Numbered from the stretch's first letter, positions 8,690 to 17,404 are shown. The stretch is DNA of 64,000 nucleotides from Bradyrhizobium sp. WSM3983 (GCF_000473045.1 NZ_AXAY01000016.1:124180-188179); one strand, 5' to 3'. Numbers and translations are program-made. Notes: generated from the letters alone by a model not told the origin.

Positions 8690-8956
8690 TCAGGTGAGGT
8701 GAGCGAGATGGCGAAGGGGGTTTAAGCGGCCGAGCAGGCTGAAGCGGCGGCGCTCGTGGCGGGCACGGGCGCGGCTGGTCCGCCACATCCGGAAGGTCGC
8801 GCGGCGCTCAGCAAGTACGCCGGCAATGTCGCAGGCATTTGCGATGCGATCGATTGGGGCCATGACGACCCGCAACAGGGCGCGGCCGAAGCCGCTCAAG
8901 AGGGCTGCGGCGTCATCGACGAAGGTGGAGGCGATATCAACAGCGAGGGTTTGCAT
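8690..8956 (-). CDS. Small conserved-looking protein of unknown function, divergent from tetR
   Basis: An 88-residue protein starting MQTLAVDIASTFVDDAAALL. The N-terminal half is amphipathic or mildly hydrophobic and includes a FGRALLRVVMAP helix. The C-terminal third is very basic (RMWRTSRARARHERRR), so it could bind membrane or nucleic acid. The ATG at 8956 has a good ribosome site (GGAGA, 8 bases upstream). An in-frame ATG at 8992 would give 100 residues, but its start overlaps a palindromic operator. I do not recognise a family. Its position facing a TetR gene across two identical palindromes suggests it is the regulator's target. Confidence 0.55.
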   Translation of the reverse strand: MQTLAVDIASTFVDDAAALLSGFGRALLRVVMAPIDRIANACDIAGVLAERRATFRMWRTSRARARHERRRFSLLGRLNPLRHLAHLT

Positions 8957-8978
8957 TTTGCGGGTCTCCGGGGTAATT

Positions 8979-8991
8979 TGAACAATGTTCA
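8979..8991. promoter_or_regulatory. Palindromic operator 1, TGAACAATGTTCA
   Basis: A 13-bp perfect inverted repeat (TGAACA-A-TGTTCA) in the gap between the divergent small gene and tetR. An identical copy starts exactly 30 bases further on, about three helical turns, which suits cooperative binding of TetR dimers on one face of the DNA. Confidence 0.7.
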
Positions 8992-9007
8992 TGTGAGTAC
9001 CTTGAAA

Positions 9008-9628
9008 ATGAACAATGTTCAACAAGAATCGCTGCGCGACCAGAAAAAAAATCGGCGGCGGCTCCAGATCCTGGAGATCGCCCGCAGCATTATCGCGACT
9101 AAAGGATTGAGATCGTTGAAGGTTCGCGACGTGGCGGACGCCGCCGGCTGCTCGGTCGGCAGCGTATATAACGAGTTCGGCGACTTCGACGGGGTGATCC
9201 TGACCGTCAATCGAGAGACGGTTCGGGCCCTGACGGCGCGGCTTGCCGGCATTCCCGGGGAGGATACGGTTGCGCAGCTCTATGGACTTGCCGAGACCTA
9301 CCTCGAATTCTTCGCCGAGAACGCCAATCTGTTGCGCTCGCTGTTCGAGCATCGGATGGAGGACGACCGTCCCTATCCCGACGATATTCTTCAGATGGTG
9401 ATGGACGCCTTCGCGTTGATGCATCCGCCTTTGGTGCGTGTGCTACCGGATGCGGATGACGTGAAGATCGCACTGCTGTCGCGCACGCTGTTTTCCGCGG
9501 TGCACGGGATCATCTCACTCGGCCTCGAAGAACGCATGGTCGCCGTGCCGCCGCAGATGCTGCGCCAGCAGGTCACGCAATTCCTGGACGCGCATCTTCT
9601 GGGGCTCGGGATCTTGCCGGCGCGATAA
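9008..9628 (+). CDS. TetR-family transcriptional regulator
   Basis: A 206-residue one-component regulator. The N-terminal helix-turn-helix (about residues 18-65) contains KVRDVADAAGCSVGSVYNEFGDFDGVI, typical of TetR proteins. The larger C-terminal part (about 75-200) is the helical ligand and dimer domain. Upstream codons are open to 8756, but the ATG at 9008 gives the family's usual spacing before the HTH. Two identical palindromes flank and overlap the start, and the divergent small gene is the likely co-regulated target. The ligand is unknown. It ends 15 bases before the convergent diguanylate cyclase gene. Confidence 0.85.
   Translation: MNNVQQESLRDQKKNRRRLQILEIARSIIATKGLRSLKVRDVADAAGCSVGSVYNEFGDFDGVILTVNRETVRALTARLAGIPGEDTVAQLYGLAETYLEFFAENANLLRSLFEHRMEDDRPYPDDILQMVMDAFALMHPPLVRVLPDADDVKIALLSRTLFSAVHGIISLGLEERMVAVPPQMLRQQVTQFLDAHLLGLGILPAR
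9009..9021. promoter_or_regulatory. Palindromic operator 2, TGAACAATGTTCA, overlapping the tetR start codon
   Basis: An exact second copy of the palindrome at 8979-8991. It begins at the second base of the tetR ATG (9008-9010), so residues 1-4 of the regulator are written inside the operator. Binding here would block both transcription and use of the start region. This is a candidate autoregulatory site, inferred from sequence only. Confidence 0.7.
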
Positions 9629-9643
9629 CGGCGGCGGTCGCCC

Positions 9644-10948
9644 TTACGCGCGGGCGGCTTCACGCCTCGCGGCGACGAGGACGACGTCCGGTCTTCCGTT
9701 ATCGACCTGAACCCGGTTGCGTCCCTTTTCCTTGGCGCGATAACAGGCGGCATCCGCCCGGCGCATCGCCTCTTCGAGCGTGGTGTTGGCGTCTGCAATG
9801 CAGGCAACGCCGATGCTGGCGGTCACTTCAAAGCAGCGATCGTCCCAGGCGAAGTTGAACAGCTCGAGCGAGCGCCGCAGCCGCTCGGCGATATCGACGG
9901 CGTCGTAGGGCGCGCATTGCGGCAGGATCAGGCCGAACTCGTCACCGCCGAGCCGGACGACCAGATCGTGTGGCTGCCGGTCCTGCTGCAGCAGGCGCGC
10001 GACCTGACACAGCAGCCGATCGCCGGCGAGATGGCCGCAGTTGTCGTTGACGCACTTGAACTGGTCGAGGTCGAGCAGGATCAAGCTGAGCGAATTTTCA
10101 CCGCGACCATCGAGCTCGCTCTGCAGGCGCGCCTCGAAGGCCCGCCGATTGGCAAGACCGGTCAGCCAGTCATGCGAGGCCTGAAAGGCGAGGCGCTCCT
10201 TCTCGGCATGCAGCGCATCCTCGAACGCCTGCCGCTGCAGCACCAGTCGCCGCGTATGCCAGATCAGGAGCAGGATCAGGCTCGCGGCGGTGGCGATGTT
10301 CAAGGACGTCAGCGTGAACTTGATGGCGCGGGAACCTTCGCCGAGCACGGTCGAGAACCGCTCGGCATGCCCCGTGAACTGCCTGTTCAACTCGGATAGC
10401 CGCGACGACAGGAATTGCACACGGTCGCTGTCCCGAATGGGGCCATTTTTCAGCTCACCCTTGATGACTTCACCGAAGACGCTGAGCTCCAGCAGCATCG
10501 GATCGGTGGCAGCCCATTCCCGGATCGCTTCGCGGAGGAAGCTGACCTGCTTGAAATAGCGGAACAGCCAGATCAGGCCGGGAACGTCATCGGGATGGTT
10601 GCCGCCTTGCAGGAAGCCGATGCGGGCGATCTCGACATCGATCGGATCGCGCTCGAGCGCCCATCTTGCATATTCGTCGCCGATCGGGACGGCGAGCGAG
10701 GTCTGGTATTGCGCGAACTGGCTGGCTTGGCCCGAATGCAGATAGAGGTTGAGGAAATAGACGGCGTTCTTCTGCGAGCGCGACCACATCGCCTCGCCCG
10801 CGACATAGGCGCGAACCGACGACATCACCTCCAAGCTGAATCCCGCGATCGCCGCCTGAAGCACGACGACCGTGACGAAAGGCGAGACGAGCTTGATGAC
10901 GTGAAGGAAGCTGCGTCCCTTCACCGACGTTGCTGTTCTGCAAAGCAC
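9644..10948 (-). CDS. Membrane-bound diguanylate cyclase (GGDEF)
   Basis: A 434-residue protein predicted to make cyclic di-GMP. It has a transmembrane helix near residues 18-38, a periplasmic helical sensor region (about 40-215), a second helix (about 220-240) and a GGDEF domain (about 270-420) with an intact RLGGDEFGLILP active loop. The product-inhibition I-site upstream of GGDEF is altered: the RxxD position reads QPHD, so allosteric inhibition may be absent. The GTG at 10948 was chosen because GGGGAA precedes it by 5 bases; a TTG at 11002 is possible, but a 7-bp hairpin (10983-11000) lies there. Confidence 0.82.
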   Translation of the reverse strand: MLCRTATSVKGRSFLHVIKLVSPFVTVVVLQAAIAGFSLEVMSSVRAYVAGEAMWSRSQKNAVYFLNLYLHSGQASQFAQYQTSLAVPIGDEYARWALERDPIDVEIARIGFLQGGNHPDDVPGLIWLFRYFKQVSFLREAIREWAATDPMLLELSVFGEVIKGELKNGPIRDSDRVQFLSSRLSELNRQFTGHAERFSTVLGEGSRAIKFTLTSLNIATAASLILLLIWHTRRLVLQRQAFEDALHAEKERLAFQASHDWLTGLANRRAFEARLQSELDGRGENSLSLILLDLDQFKCVNDNCGHLAGDRLLCQVARLLQQDRQPHDLVVRLGGDEFGLILPQCAPYDAVDIAERLRRSLELFNFAWDDRCFEVTASIGVACIADANTTLEEAMRRADAACYRAKEKGRNRVQVDNGRPDVVLVAARREAARA

Positions 10949-11191
10949 TGCGTTCCCCAAGTCACTCAACGACCCCAGCGGAGCGTTGCGCCTGCAACGC
11001 AAAGTAGAGCAGAAGGTTGCTTAACTCGACCTGAAAGACGCGGAGGCTGTGCCGTAGAGTGAAAGCGTTGTGAAGTGGATGCGCGCAGATCGCCGCAAAT
11101 GCCACAGAGCCGGAACCAGCGCGTCATCGGCGCGCCGATGCCGCGAATCCGGTCTTTGCGATTTACTCGATTGAGAGGAATTGGATCGGAA

Positions 11192-12496
11192 CTAGACCAG
11201 CACCGGCTTGCGCACGCGGCCGGCATCGCCGAACACGCGCAGATAACGCTCGATCTCCGAGGGCATGCCGGTCGCCTTCTCCGGATTGTCGGAGAGCTTG
11301 ACGGCCGGATGTCCGTCGACCGACGTCACCTTGCAGACCAGCGAGATGGGATCGAGATTGAACGAACCGTCCGGCGCGCAGCCGACGAAGTCGTTGGTGA
11401 GGTTGGTGCCCCAGCCGAACGAGAGCCGCACGCGGCCGGAGAAGTGGCGATAGGTCTCCTCGATCGAGCCGACATCCATCGCGTCGGAGAACACGAGCAG
11501 CTTGTCTTTGGGATTGCGGCCCTTCTTCTCCCACCAGGCGACGATCTCCTCGCCGGCCTGGATCGGCGGCGCGCTGTCGGGGCGGAAGCCGGTCCAGTCG
11601 GCCACCCATTCAGGCGCATCGCGCAGGAAGGCCTTGGTGCCGAAAGCGTCCGGCAGCGCGATTAGCAGATTGCCGCCATAGGTCTGGCGCCACTGGTCGA
11701 GAATGCGATAGGGCGCCCAGCGCAATTCCTCGTCGTCCTTGGCGAGTGCGGCCGCGACCATCGGCAGCTCGTGTGCATTGGTGCCGATGGCTTCGAGATC
11801 GTTGTCCATCGCCAGCAGCACATTGGAGGTGCCGATGAAGGAAGGCCCCAGGCCTTCCTTCACCGCTTCCACGCACCAGCGCTGCCAGAGGAAGCCGTGC
11901 CGGCGGCGAGTGCCGAAATCCGACAGGCGCAGGCCGTCGAGCTCGCGCAGCCGCTCGACCTTGGTCCACAGCTTGGCCTTGGCGCGGGCATAGAGCACGT
12001 CGAGCTCGAAGCGGGCACGGCCCTTCATCGCTGCCCGCGAGCGCAATTCGTTGAGGATGGCGAGCGCCGGAATCTCCCACATCGTGGTGTGGGTCCAGGG
12101 CCCGTGGAAATGCAGCTCGTACTGGCCCTCGACCTTGCGCAGCTCGTATTCGGGAAGGCGGAATTCGGCGAGCCAGCGGATGAAGTCCGCCGAGAACATG
12201 TGGGTCTTGCCGTAGAAGGTGTTACCGGCGAGCCAGATCAGCTCCTTCTTGCTGAAGCGGATGGTGCGGGCATGATCGAGCTGGGCGCGCAGCTCACCCT
12301 CGTCGATGATCTCGGCAAGCCGCACATGGCGCGAGCGATTGATGACCGAGAACGTTACCTGCTGATCCAGGTACGACTCCCGAATCATCTGTAACATCAA
12401 CAGCTTATAGAAGTCGGTGTCGAGCAGGCTGCGGATGATGGGATCCAGCCGCCAGCTGTGATTGTAGGTTCGGCTCGCAATATCGGTCACTGTCAT
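11192..12496 (-). CDS. pncB: Nicotinate phosphoribosyltransferase
   Basis: A 434-residue enzyme that joins nicotinate and PRPP to make nicotinate mononucleotide, the first step of NAD salvage. Family landmarks are the N-terminal LLDTDFYKLLMLQ, the central IGTNAHELPM (the His is the site phosphorylated by ATP in PncB), LLVFSDAMDVGS, and the phosphate-binding FGWGTNLTNDF near the C-terminus. Length is normal. It appears monocistronic: a 243-bp gap separates its stop from the diguanylate cyclase start, and LysR ends 79 bases upstream on the same strand. Confidence 0.95.
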   Translation of the reverse strand: MTVTDIASRTYNHSWRLDPIIRSLLDTDFYKLLMLQMIRESYLDQQVTFSVINRSRHVRLAEIIDEGELRAQLDHARTIRFSKKELIWLAGNTFYGKTHMFSADFIRWLAEFRLPEYELRKVEGQYELHFHGPWTHTTMWEIPALAILNELRSRAAMKGRARFELDVLYARAKAKLWTKVERLRELDGLRLSDFGTRRRHGFLWQRWCVEAVKEGLGPSFIGTSNVLLAMDNDLEAIGTNAHELPMVAAALAKDDEELRWAPYRILDQWRQTYGGNLLIALPDAFGTKAFLRDAPEWVADWTGFRPDSAPPIQAGEEIVAWWEKKGRNPKDKLLVFSDAMDVGSIEETYRHFSGRVRLSFGWGTNLTNDFVGCAPDGSFNLDPISLVCKVTSVDGHPAVKLSDNPEKATGMPSEIERYLRVFGDAGRVRKPVLV

Positions 12497-12575
12497 GGCC
12501 GAATTCTAGCGTGGCCGCCCGCGCGCAACCAGTGGGTTTGGCGAGGGGCGGTCTTCCGAAAGACGGGGCCTGATC

Positions 12576-13496
12576 TCAGGCTTCCGCGGCTGTGGCGGCC
12601 ACGGTCTCGAGCTGACTCCTGATCCAGCGGTGCGCCGGGTCCTTCTGATAGCGCTGGTGCCAGACCATGAACATCGGCAGCTCGGCCAGCGTGCGCGTGC
12701 GTGAGGCCAGCGGAATCCGCGCATGCGCGAAGCCGCGCATCACGCCGGCGGCAAGCAGGCTCGGCATGCTCGCCAGCATCTGCGTCCCGCGCAGGAACGA
12801 CGGCACACCAGAAAAGCTCGGCACGGAAATGGCGATGTCGCGGTGGAATCCGTTCGCTGCGAGCCGACGGTCGAAGTCGAGCCGTTCGTTGTCGGTGTAG
12901 ACCACGGTGATATGACGCGCCGCGAGATAGGTGCTGCGGCTGGCTGGAGCGGCGCGCGCCTTGGGATCGTAGTAACAGACGTAGTGGTCGCTCAGCAATC
13001 GCTTCTGCACGATGTCGATGCCGGATGGCGGCAGCGGCGTGATCAGGAGGTCGCAACGGTTCTCGCGCAGCATCCCAGGCGAAGGCGACTGCGATGGGAT
13101 CACGCGCAGGTTCAGGTTCTTCACCTGCGCGGCGACATGTCCGAAGAAGCGCGGCAGCAGCAGGTCGCGCTGAAAGTCGTTAGCGGCGACTGTCAGCGAA
13201 AGCTGCGCGCTCGCAGGTTCGAACGTGACGCCGCCGGCAAAGCTGCGCATCTCGTCGATCAGCGCGCGCGCCTTCGTGGCGAGTGCCTGGGCATGCGCGG
13301 TCGCGACAATGCCGCGGCCCGACTTGGCGAACAGCGGATCGCCGGCGATCCGCCGCAGCTTGTTCAGGGCGTGACTGACGGCCGACTGCGTCAGGCCGAG
13401 CCTTGTTGCGGCGGCCGTCACCGAACCTTCCTCCAGCACGGCGAGGAACAGTTCGAGGGCGTGGCCGTCGAGCGCCAAATGATCGATTTCTTTCAT
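12576..13496 (-). CDS. LysR-family regulator, divergent from pcaHG
   Basis: A 306-residue LysR-type regulator with the N-terminal HTH in residues about 10-70 (SVTAAATRLGLTQSAVSHALNKL) and a C-terminal periplasmic-binding-like effector domain. The frame is open to 13700, but the ATG at 13496 (MKEIDHLALDGHALELFL) matches the family. It faces pcaHG across 106 bases and probably activates it, with a ring-cleavage intermediate as inducer. It resembles the NodD/syringate-type branch of LysR more than the PcaQ I know, so I give no symbol. Confidence 0.87.
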   Translation of the reverse strand: MKEIDHLALDGHALELFLAVLEEGSVTAAATRLGLTQSAVSHALNKLRRIAGDPLFAKSGRGIVATAHAQALATKARALIDEMRSFAGGVTFEPASAQLSLTVAANDFQRDLLLPRFFGHVAAQVKNLNLRVIPSQSPSPGMLRENRCDLLITPLPPSGIDIVQKRLLSDHYVCYYDPKARAAPASRSTYLAARHITVVYTDNERLDFDRRLAANGFHRDIAISVPSFSGVPSFLRGTQMLASMPSLLAAGVMRGFAHARIPLASRTRTLAELPMFMVWHQRYQKDPAHRWIRSQLETVAATAAEA

Positions 13497-13602
13497 GCAA
13501 TATATTATAATCGATCTATTTATCTGTGGAATAGCCCGGCCCATGATCTCACCAACACACGCCGCCCCGGACAGGTCGCGGCCAGAGGGAGAGACAACGC
13601 CG
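13497..13602. promoter_or_regulatory. LysR-pcaH divergent promoter region
   Basis: A 106-bp gap that is clearly AT-rich next to the LysR start (13497-13525, ATATATTATAATCG and neighbours) compared with the GC-rich surroundings. LysR proteins usually bind such divergent gaps at T-N11-A sites, and more than one such pairing is possible here, so I do not fix a site. A purine-rich ribosome site (AGAGGGAGAG) sits at 13584-13593 before the pcaH ATG. Confidence 0.5.
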
Positions 13603-14385
13603 ATGAATGCCCAGGCGCCAGCCCTAGGGGATCCCCGCCTCAACCGCCCCGAGCCATTCACGCCGCGTGACGGCGGCTTCTTCCAGCGCGACCGCACCAT
13701 CCATCCGCCGGCATACGCGCCCGGCTACAAATCCTCGGTGCTGCGTTCGCCGCGCCAGGCGTTGCTGTCGCTGGAGAGTTCGGTCTCGGAGATTACAGGG
13801 CCGGTGTTCGGTCAGAACGATCTCGGCCCGCTCGACAACGATCTGATCCGCAACTACGCCAAGGACGGCGATCCCGTCGGCGAGCGCATCATCGTTCACG
13901 GCCGCGTGTTGGACGAAACCGGCCGCGGCGTGCCGAATACGCTGGTCGAGTTCTGGCAGGCCAATGCCGGTGGCCGCTATCGGCACAAGAAGGACACGTA
14001 CCTCGCGCCAATAGATCCGAATTTCGGAGGTTGCGGCCGCGCACTGACCGACGATACCGGCTACTACTACTTCCGCACCGTGAAGCCGGGCCCTTATCCC
14101 TGGCGCAACTTTGTCAACAGCTGGCGTCCCGCCCACATCCACTTCTCGGTGTTCGGCTCGGGCCTCGCGCAGCGGCTGATCACGCAGATGTATTTCGAGG
14201 GCGATCCCCTGATCCCGGTCTGTCCGATCCTGACGACGATCCCGGACAAGGACGCGCTGGATCGCCTGGTGGCGCCGCTCGACCTCAACGCCTCGACGCC
14301 GTTCGACTCGCTCGCCTACCGCTTCGACATCGTGCTGCGCGGCCAGCGCTCCACCTATTTTGAAAATCGTCCCGAAGGGAACTGA
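13603..14385 (+). CDS. pcaH: Protocatechuate 3,4-dioxygenase, beta subunit
   Basis: A 260-residue subunit carrying the ferric iron of the intradiol dioxygenase that opens protocatechuate to 3-carboxymuconate. By comparison with Pseudomonas PcaH, all four iron ligands are present: Tyr126 (GGRYRHK), Tyr165 (GPYPW), His178 and His180 (PAHIHFS). The C-terminal LAYRFDIVLRG and THFEN-like ending are also typical. It is followed 4 bases later by pcaG. The start at 13603 has a strong ribosome site. The upstream open codons (from 13495) would run into the LysR gene and were rejected. Confidence 0.96.
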   Translation: MNAQAPALGDPRLNRPEPFTPRDGGFFQRDRTIHPPAYAPGYKSSVLRSPRQALLSLESSVSEITGPVFGQNDLGPLDNDLIRNYAKDGDPVGERIIVHGRVLDETGRGVPNTLVEFWQANAGGRYRHKKDTYLAPIDPNFGGCGRALTDDTGYYYFRTVKPGPYPWRNFVNSWRPAHIHFSVFGSGLAQRLITQMYFEGDPLIPVCPILTTIPDKDALDRLVAPLDLNASTPFDSLAYRFDIVLRGQRSTYFENRPEGN

Positions 14386-14389
14386 GGCA

Positions 14390-15016
14390 ATGCCGCAGCC
14401 GCTCAACTATCTCAAGGAAACCGCCTCGCAGACCGCCGGGCCCTACGTCCATATCGGCCTGATCCCGGCCATGGCCGGCTTCGACATTTTCGAGAAGAAC
14501 TTTTCCAACATGCTGGTGACGCCGAATACGCAAGGCGAACGCATCACGCTGGAAGGCAAGGTGATCGACGGCAGCGGCACGCCGTTGCGCGACGTGCTGC
14601 TCGAGATCTGGCAAGCCAACGCGGCCGGCCGCTACAATCATCCGGCCGACCGCTCGGCCGGCGCTTTGGACGAGGATTTCCGTGGGTGGGGCCGCGGCGG
14701 CTCGGATTTCGAGAGTGGGCTCATCACCTTTGAGACCATCAAGCCGGGTGTGATCGTCGATAGGACAGGGCGCAAATGCGCGCCGCATGTCAACATCTGG
14801 ATCGTCGCGCGCGGCATCAATATCGGGCTCAACACGCGGCTGTATTTCTCCGATGAAGAAGGCGCCAATGCCGCCGATCCGGTGCTCAATCTCGTCGAGC
14901 CTCCGGTGCGTCGCAAGACGCTGATCGCCACCCGCAGCGAGCGTGCCGGCAAGGCCGTATATTCCTTCGCGATCAATCTGCAGGGACCGGACGAGACGGT
15001 GTTCTTCGACGTGTGA
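14390..15016 (+). CDS. pcaG: Protocatechuate 3,4-dioxygenase, alpha subunit
   Basis: A 208-residue alpha subunit, which shapes the active site but binds no iron. It contains LKETASQTAGPYVHIGL near the N-terminus and the family core LEIWQANAAGRYNHP and CAPHVNIWIVARGINIGL. The His-Val-Asn in place of His-x-His marks it as the non-metal subunit. It overlaps nothing and follows pcaH by 4 bases with its own AGGGAACTGAGG ribosome site. The rest of the beta-ketoadipate pathway (pcaB, C, D, I, J, F) is not in the window. Confidence 0.95.
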   Translation: MPQPLNYLKETASQTAGPYVHIGLIPAMAGFDIFEKNFSNMLVTPNTQGERITLEGKVIDGSGTPLRDVLLEIWQANAAGRYNHPADRSAGALDEDFRGWGRGGSDFESGLITFETIKPGVIVDRTGRKCAPHVNIWIVARGINIGLNTRLYFSDEEGANAADPVLNLVEPPVRRKTLIATRSERAGKAVYSFAINLQGPDETVFFDV

Positions 15017-15039
15017 AGATCCGGCGGCCGTCCAGCGGA

Positions 15040-15651
15040 TCACTCTATCCAGTCGTCGCGTTTGATCGTTCCGCGCGGGAGGAATTGCGGTGGCTGGCGC
15101 ATCTCGCGCGATCCCGGCCGGTCGGCCGGATCGCGACCCACTTTTGGTTTCAGCTCGGCCAAATCAATGAAGACGTCCGTCTGGCGGCGCAGTTCGTCGG
15201 CGACCATGGGGGGCTGAGTGGAGAGCGTGGAGACGACCGTCACGCGGACACCGCGGCGTTGCAGGGCTTCCACCAGCGAACGGAAATTTCCATCGCCCGA
15301 GAATAGCACGATCTGATGGACGTGCTCGGCGAGGTCCATCGCACTTACGGCGAGGTCGACATCCATGCTGCCCTTCACCTTGCGGCGGCCGGTTGTGGCG
15401 TCGACGAACTCCTTGGTGAGCTTGGTGACGACGGTGTAGCCGTTATAGTCGAGCCAATCGATCAAGGGACGGATTGACGAATACTCCTGATCCTCGATGA
15501 CGGTCGTGTAGTAGAAGGCGCGCAACAGCTTACCTCGGCTCTGGAATTCGCTGAGCAGAAGCCTGTAGTCGATGTCGAAGCCGAGCGCCTTGGAGGTGGC
15601 ATAGAGACTGGCGCCATCGATAAAGAGTGCGATCTTCTCAATTGAAGACAT
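15040..15651 (-). CDS. NYN-domain protein (LabA/DUF88 family)
   Basis: A 203-residue PIN-like nuclease-fold protein. The NYN domain spans about residues 5-160. Conserved acidic residues are visible in ALFIDGASLY (Asp near 11), KGSMDVDLAVSAMDLA and LFSGDGNFRSLVEAL, the metal-binding layout of the family, so RNA or nucleic-acid processing is likely but unproven. The frame is open to 15858, but the ATG at 15651 (MSSIEKIALF) fits the family start. It converges on pcaG with a 23-base gap. It has no evident link to aromatic catabolism. Confidence 0.87.
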   Translation of the reverse strand: MSSIEKIALFIDGASLYATSKALGFDIDYRLLLSEFQSRGKLLRAFYYTTVIEDQEYSSIRPLIDWLDYNGYTVVTKLTKEFVDATTGRRKVKGSMDVDLAVSAMDLAEHVHQIVLFSGDGNFRSLVEALQRRGVRVTVVSTLSTQPPMVADELRRQTDVFIDLAELKPKVGRDPADRPGSREMRQPPQFLPRGTIKRDDWIE

Positions 15652-16124
15652 TACGCCCAATCCCCAGCTCCGCAGAAAACCCGGACGGTCCAGCCGAAAT
15701 AGCGCGGTGCGTGACCCGAAAAACTCTGAAGGCGCCGATGGCTTGCGAAAAAAACGGCGCAGACGACCGGACAGGGATGGCCGCCTTGCGCCAAGGTTTA
15801 GGGAGGTTCCATGCCACCGGCGCCAAGGCGCCGAATGCAGCCACGCTAAGGCGCGCACATTCCCTACTCAATTGTACCGAGGTAAAGAGCCTCTATCCAA
15901 AGGATAGGACTCCATATACGAAGGTAAGTGGTCGCGCGGCAACGGACGCAATCGCGGTGCGCGGCGGATGCTGTCCGAGACGCGGCTGGCGGTGAAGCAG
16001 ATGTCCCAGCGTTGTGGCTTCGGTTCGTGACTGAGACCAAAGTCTAGGCAGAAGATCTCTGCCGGTTGGGAACCAAATCTTCTCCCAACCTTTGCTTCGA
16101 CATGTCCCTCTCGGAGGTTTTGTC
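15652..16124. other. Intergenic stretch with a short inverted repeat
   Basis: About 470 bases between the divergent NYN gene and SPW gene with no credible ORF. It should hold both promoters. A 6-bp inverted repeat with a 3-base loop, CTATCC-AAA-GGATAG, lies at 15893-15907. A GGCGCC pair lies near 15820-15835. Nothing else stood out. Confidence 0.45.
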
Positions 16125-16514
16125 ATGAGCAGGCTGCAAGAGCGCGAAACCGCCCCCGACGTCTACAATCTGTTTCTCGCGGCCGTCCTCTTCATATCGC
16201 CATGGCTTTTCAAGCTGACCAATAGTCAGGGCAAGATCGACCTCTGGGTCACGAGCGCGATCATCGTCGTGCTTTCGCTGGCGGCCATCATCGCCTACCG
16301 GGACTGGGAGGAATGGATCAACGTCCTGATGGGCGTCTGGCTCATCGCTTCGCCCTGGCTGCTTGGATTTCCGCATACGCGGGCGATGCATCTGAGCATC
16401 GGCTTCGGCGTCGTCATCGTGCTCCTGGCGCTGCTTGATCTTTTCCTGCACTACGAGAAGCGTCATCCTGACGAAGCACCGGCGGACTCCGCGCGGGAGA
16501 GCGCGCACCGGTAA
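16125..16514 (+). CDS. SPW-repeat integral membrane protein
   Basis: A 129-residue protein with four predicted membrane helices. It carries the two SPW signatures that name the family, FISPWLF (about residues 24-30) and IASPWLLGF (about 80-88), each next to a helix. The start at 16125 has the ribosome site TCGGAGG; an ATG at 16092 lacks one. The function of the family is unknown. The charged tail (about 110-129) is cytoplasmic or periplasmic. It appears to be a single-gene unit facing the AraC gene tail to tail. Confidence 0.85.
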   Translation: MSRLQERETAPDVYNLFLAAVLFISPWLFKLTNSQGKIDLWVTSAIIVVLSLAAIIAYRDWEEWINVLMGVWLIASPWLLGFPHTRAMHLSIGFGVVIVLLALLDLFLHYEKRHPDEAPADSARESAHR

Positions 16515-16534
16515 GGCGCGGATCGTTCAAGACG

Positions 16535-17404
16535 TCAGCCTTCATCGCCATGGAGCTGCGCCCGAAAGGCGCGCGGTGACAGCCCCGTGGCTGCGGCGTA
16601 GACCCGGCTGAAATAGGCGGGGTCCTCGAAGCCGAGCGCATAGGCGATCGTCGAGACCGGCAGGTTGGTGTAGACGAGGTTACGGCGCGCCTCGCGGACG
16701 AGCCGGTTCAGGATCAGGTGCGAGGCGGTGTCGCCGGTCGCCGCGCGCGTGACGCGATTGAGGTGGGTCGGCGTGATCGCCAGCGCGTTCGCGTAGTCCG
16801 CAACGGTCCAGCGCTCCAGGTGATGTTGTTCGAGCAGGGCCTCGAAGCGGCGGAACAGATTTGATTCAGAGCTGCTGCTGGTGCCACTCTCGCCCGTGAG
16901 CGCACGCGCCACGAGGCCGATCATGGCCGCCGACAGTGAACGCAGCACATGCGCGCGGCCGAAATCGCGCGCGGCGTGCTCGGCAAAGACCTGCTTCATC
17001 GTTGCGCGGATCTGCGGCGTGCCGCGAACGACGTCGGATCGTGACAGCACGCCGCGCAGGCCCTCGGCGGCGAGCAGTGCCTCGTCCATGATTTCCGCAG
17101 CGATGGTCAGCACCCAGCCCTGGGTCCCCGGCACGAAGCGGAAGCCGTGGACGTGGCCGACCGGCACATTGATAATCTGCATCGGCTTGAGCGGCACCAC
17201 GCGTCCGTCGAGCGTCGCTTCACCGCCGCCGCGCTCGATCAGCAGCACCTGGTGCAGCCGGGCATGGCGGTGCACGGCGAGAGTCCAGTCATGCAGCACC
17301 GAGCGCGACGCAATCGTCTCGCAATGGACGACGTCCGGCAGGTCGCCGGCTTCGCCGAACAGATTGTAGACCCGGATGGCCGGGGCAGGGGCTGCGGTTC
17401 TCAT
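16535..17404 (-). CDS. AraC-family activator, probable regulator of pobA
   Basis: A 289-residue regulator. It has an N-terminal cupin-like sensing domain (about residues 15-160, with HRHARLHQVLLIERGGG) and a C-terminal pair of HTH motifs (about 190-285, with DYANALAITPTHLNRV and VSTIAYALGFEDPAYFSRVY). It is divergent from pobA with an 86-base gap. AraC-type PobR/PobC activators of 4-hydroxybenzoate hydroxylase are known, and this arrangement matches them. The ATG at 17404 was preferred to upstream codons that extend towards pobA. Confidence 0.85.
   Translation of the reverse strand: MRTAAPAPAIRVYNLFGEAGDLPDVVHCETIASRSVLHDWTLAVHRHARLHQVLLIERGGGEATLDGRVVPLKPMQIINVPVGHVHGFRFVPGTQGWVLTIAAEIMDEALLAAEGLRGVLSRSDVVRGTPQIRATMKQVFAEHAARDFGRAHVLRSLSAAMIGLVARALTGESGTSSSSESNLFRRFEALLEQHHLERWTVADYANALAITPTHLNRVTRAATGDTASHLILNRLVREARRNLVYTNLPVSTIAYALGFEDPAYFSRVYAAATGLSPRAFRAQLHGDEG

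Noticed and set aside
8399..8725. Plus-strand frame of 108 codons before the tetR region
   Set aside because: No ribosome site, protein sequence without pattern, and overlap with the end of the better-supported small minus-strand gene.
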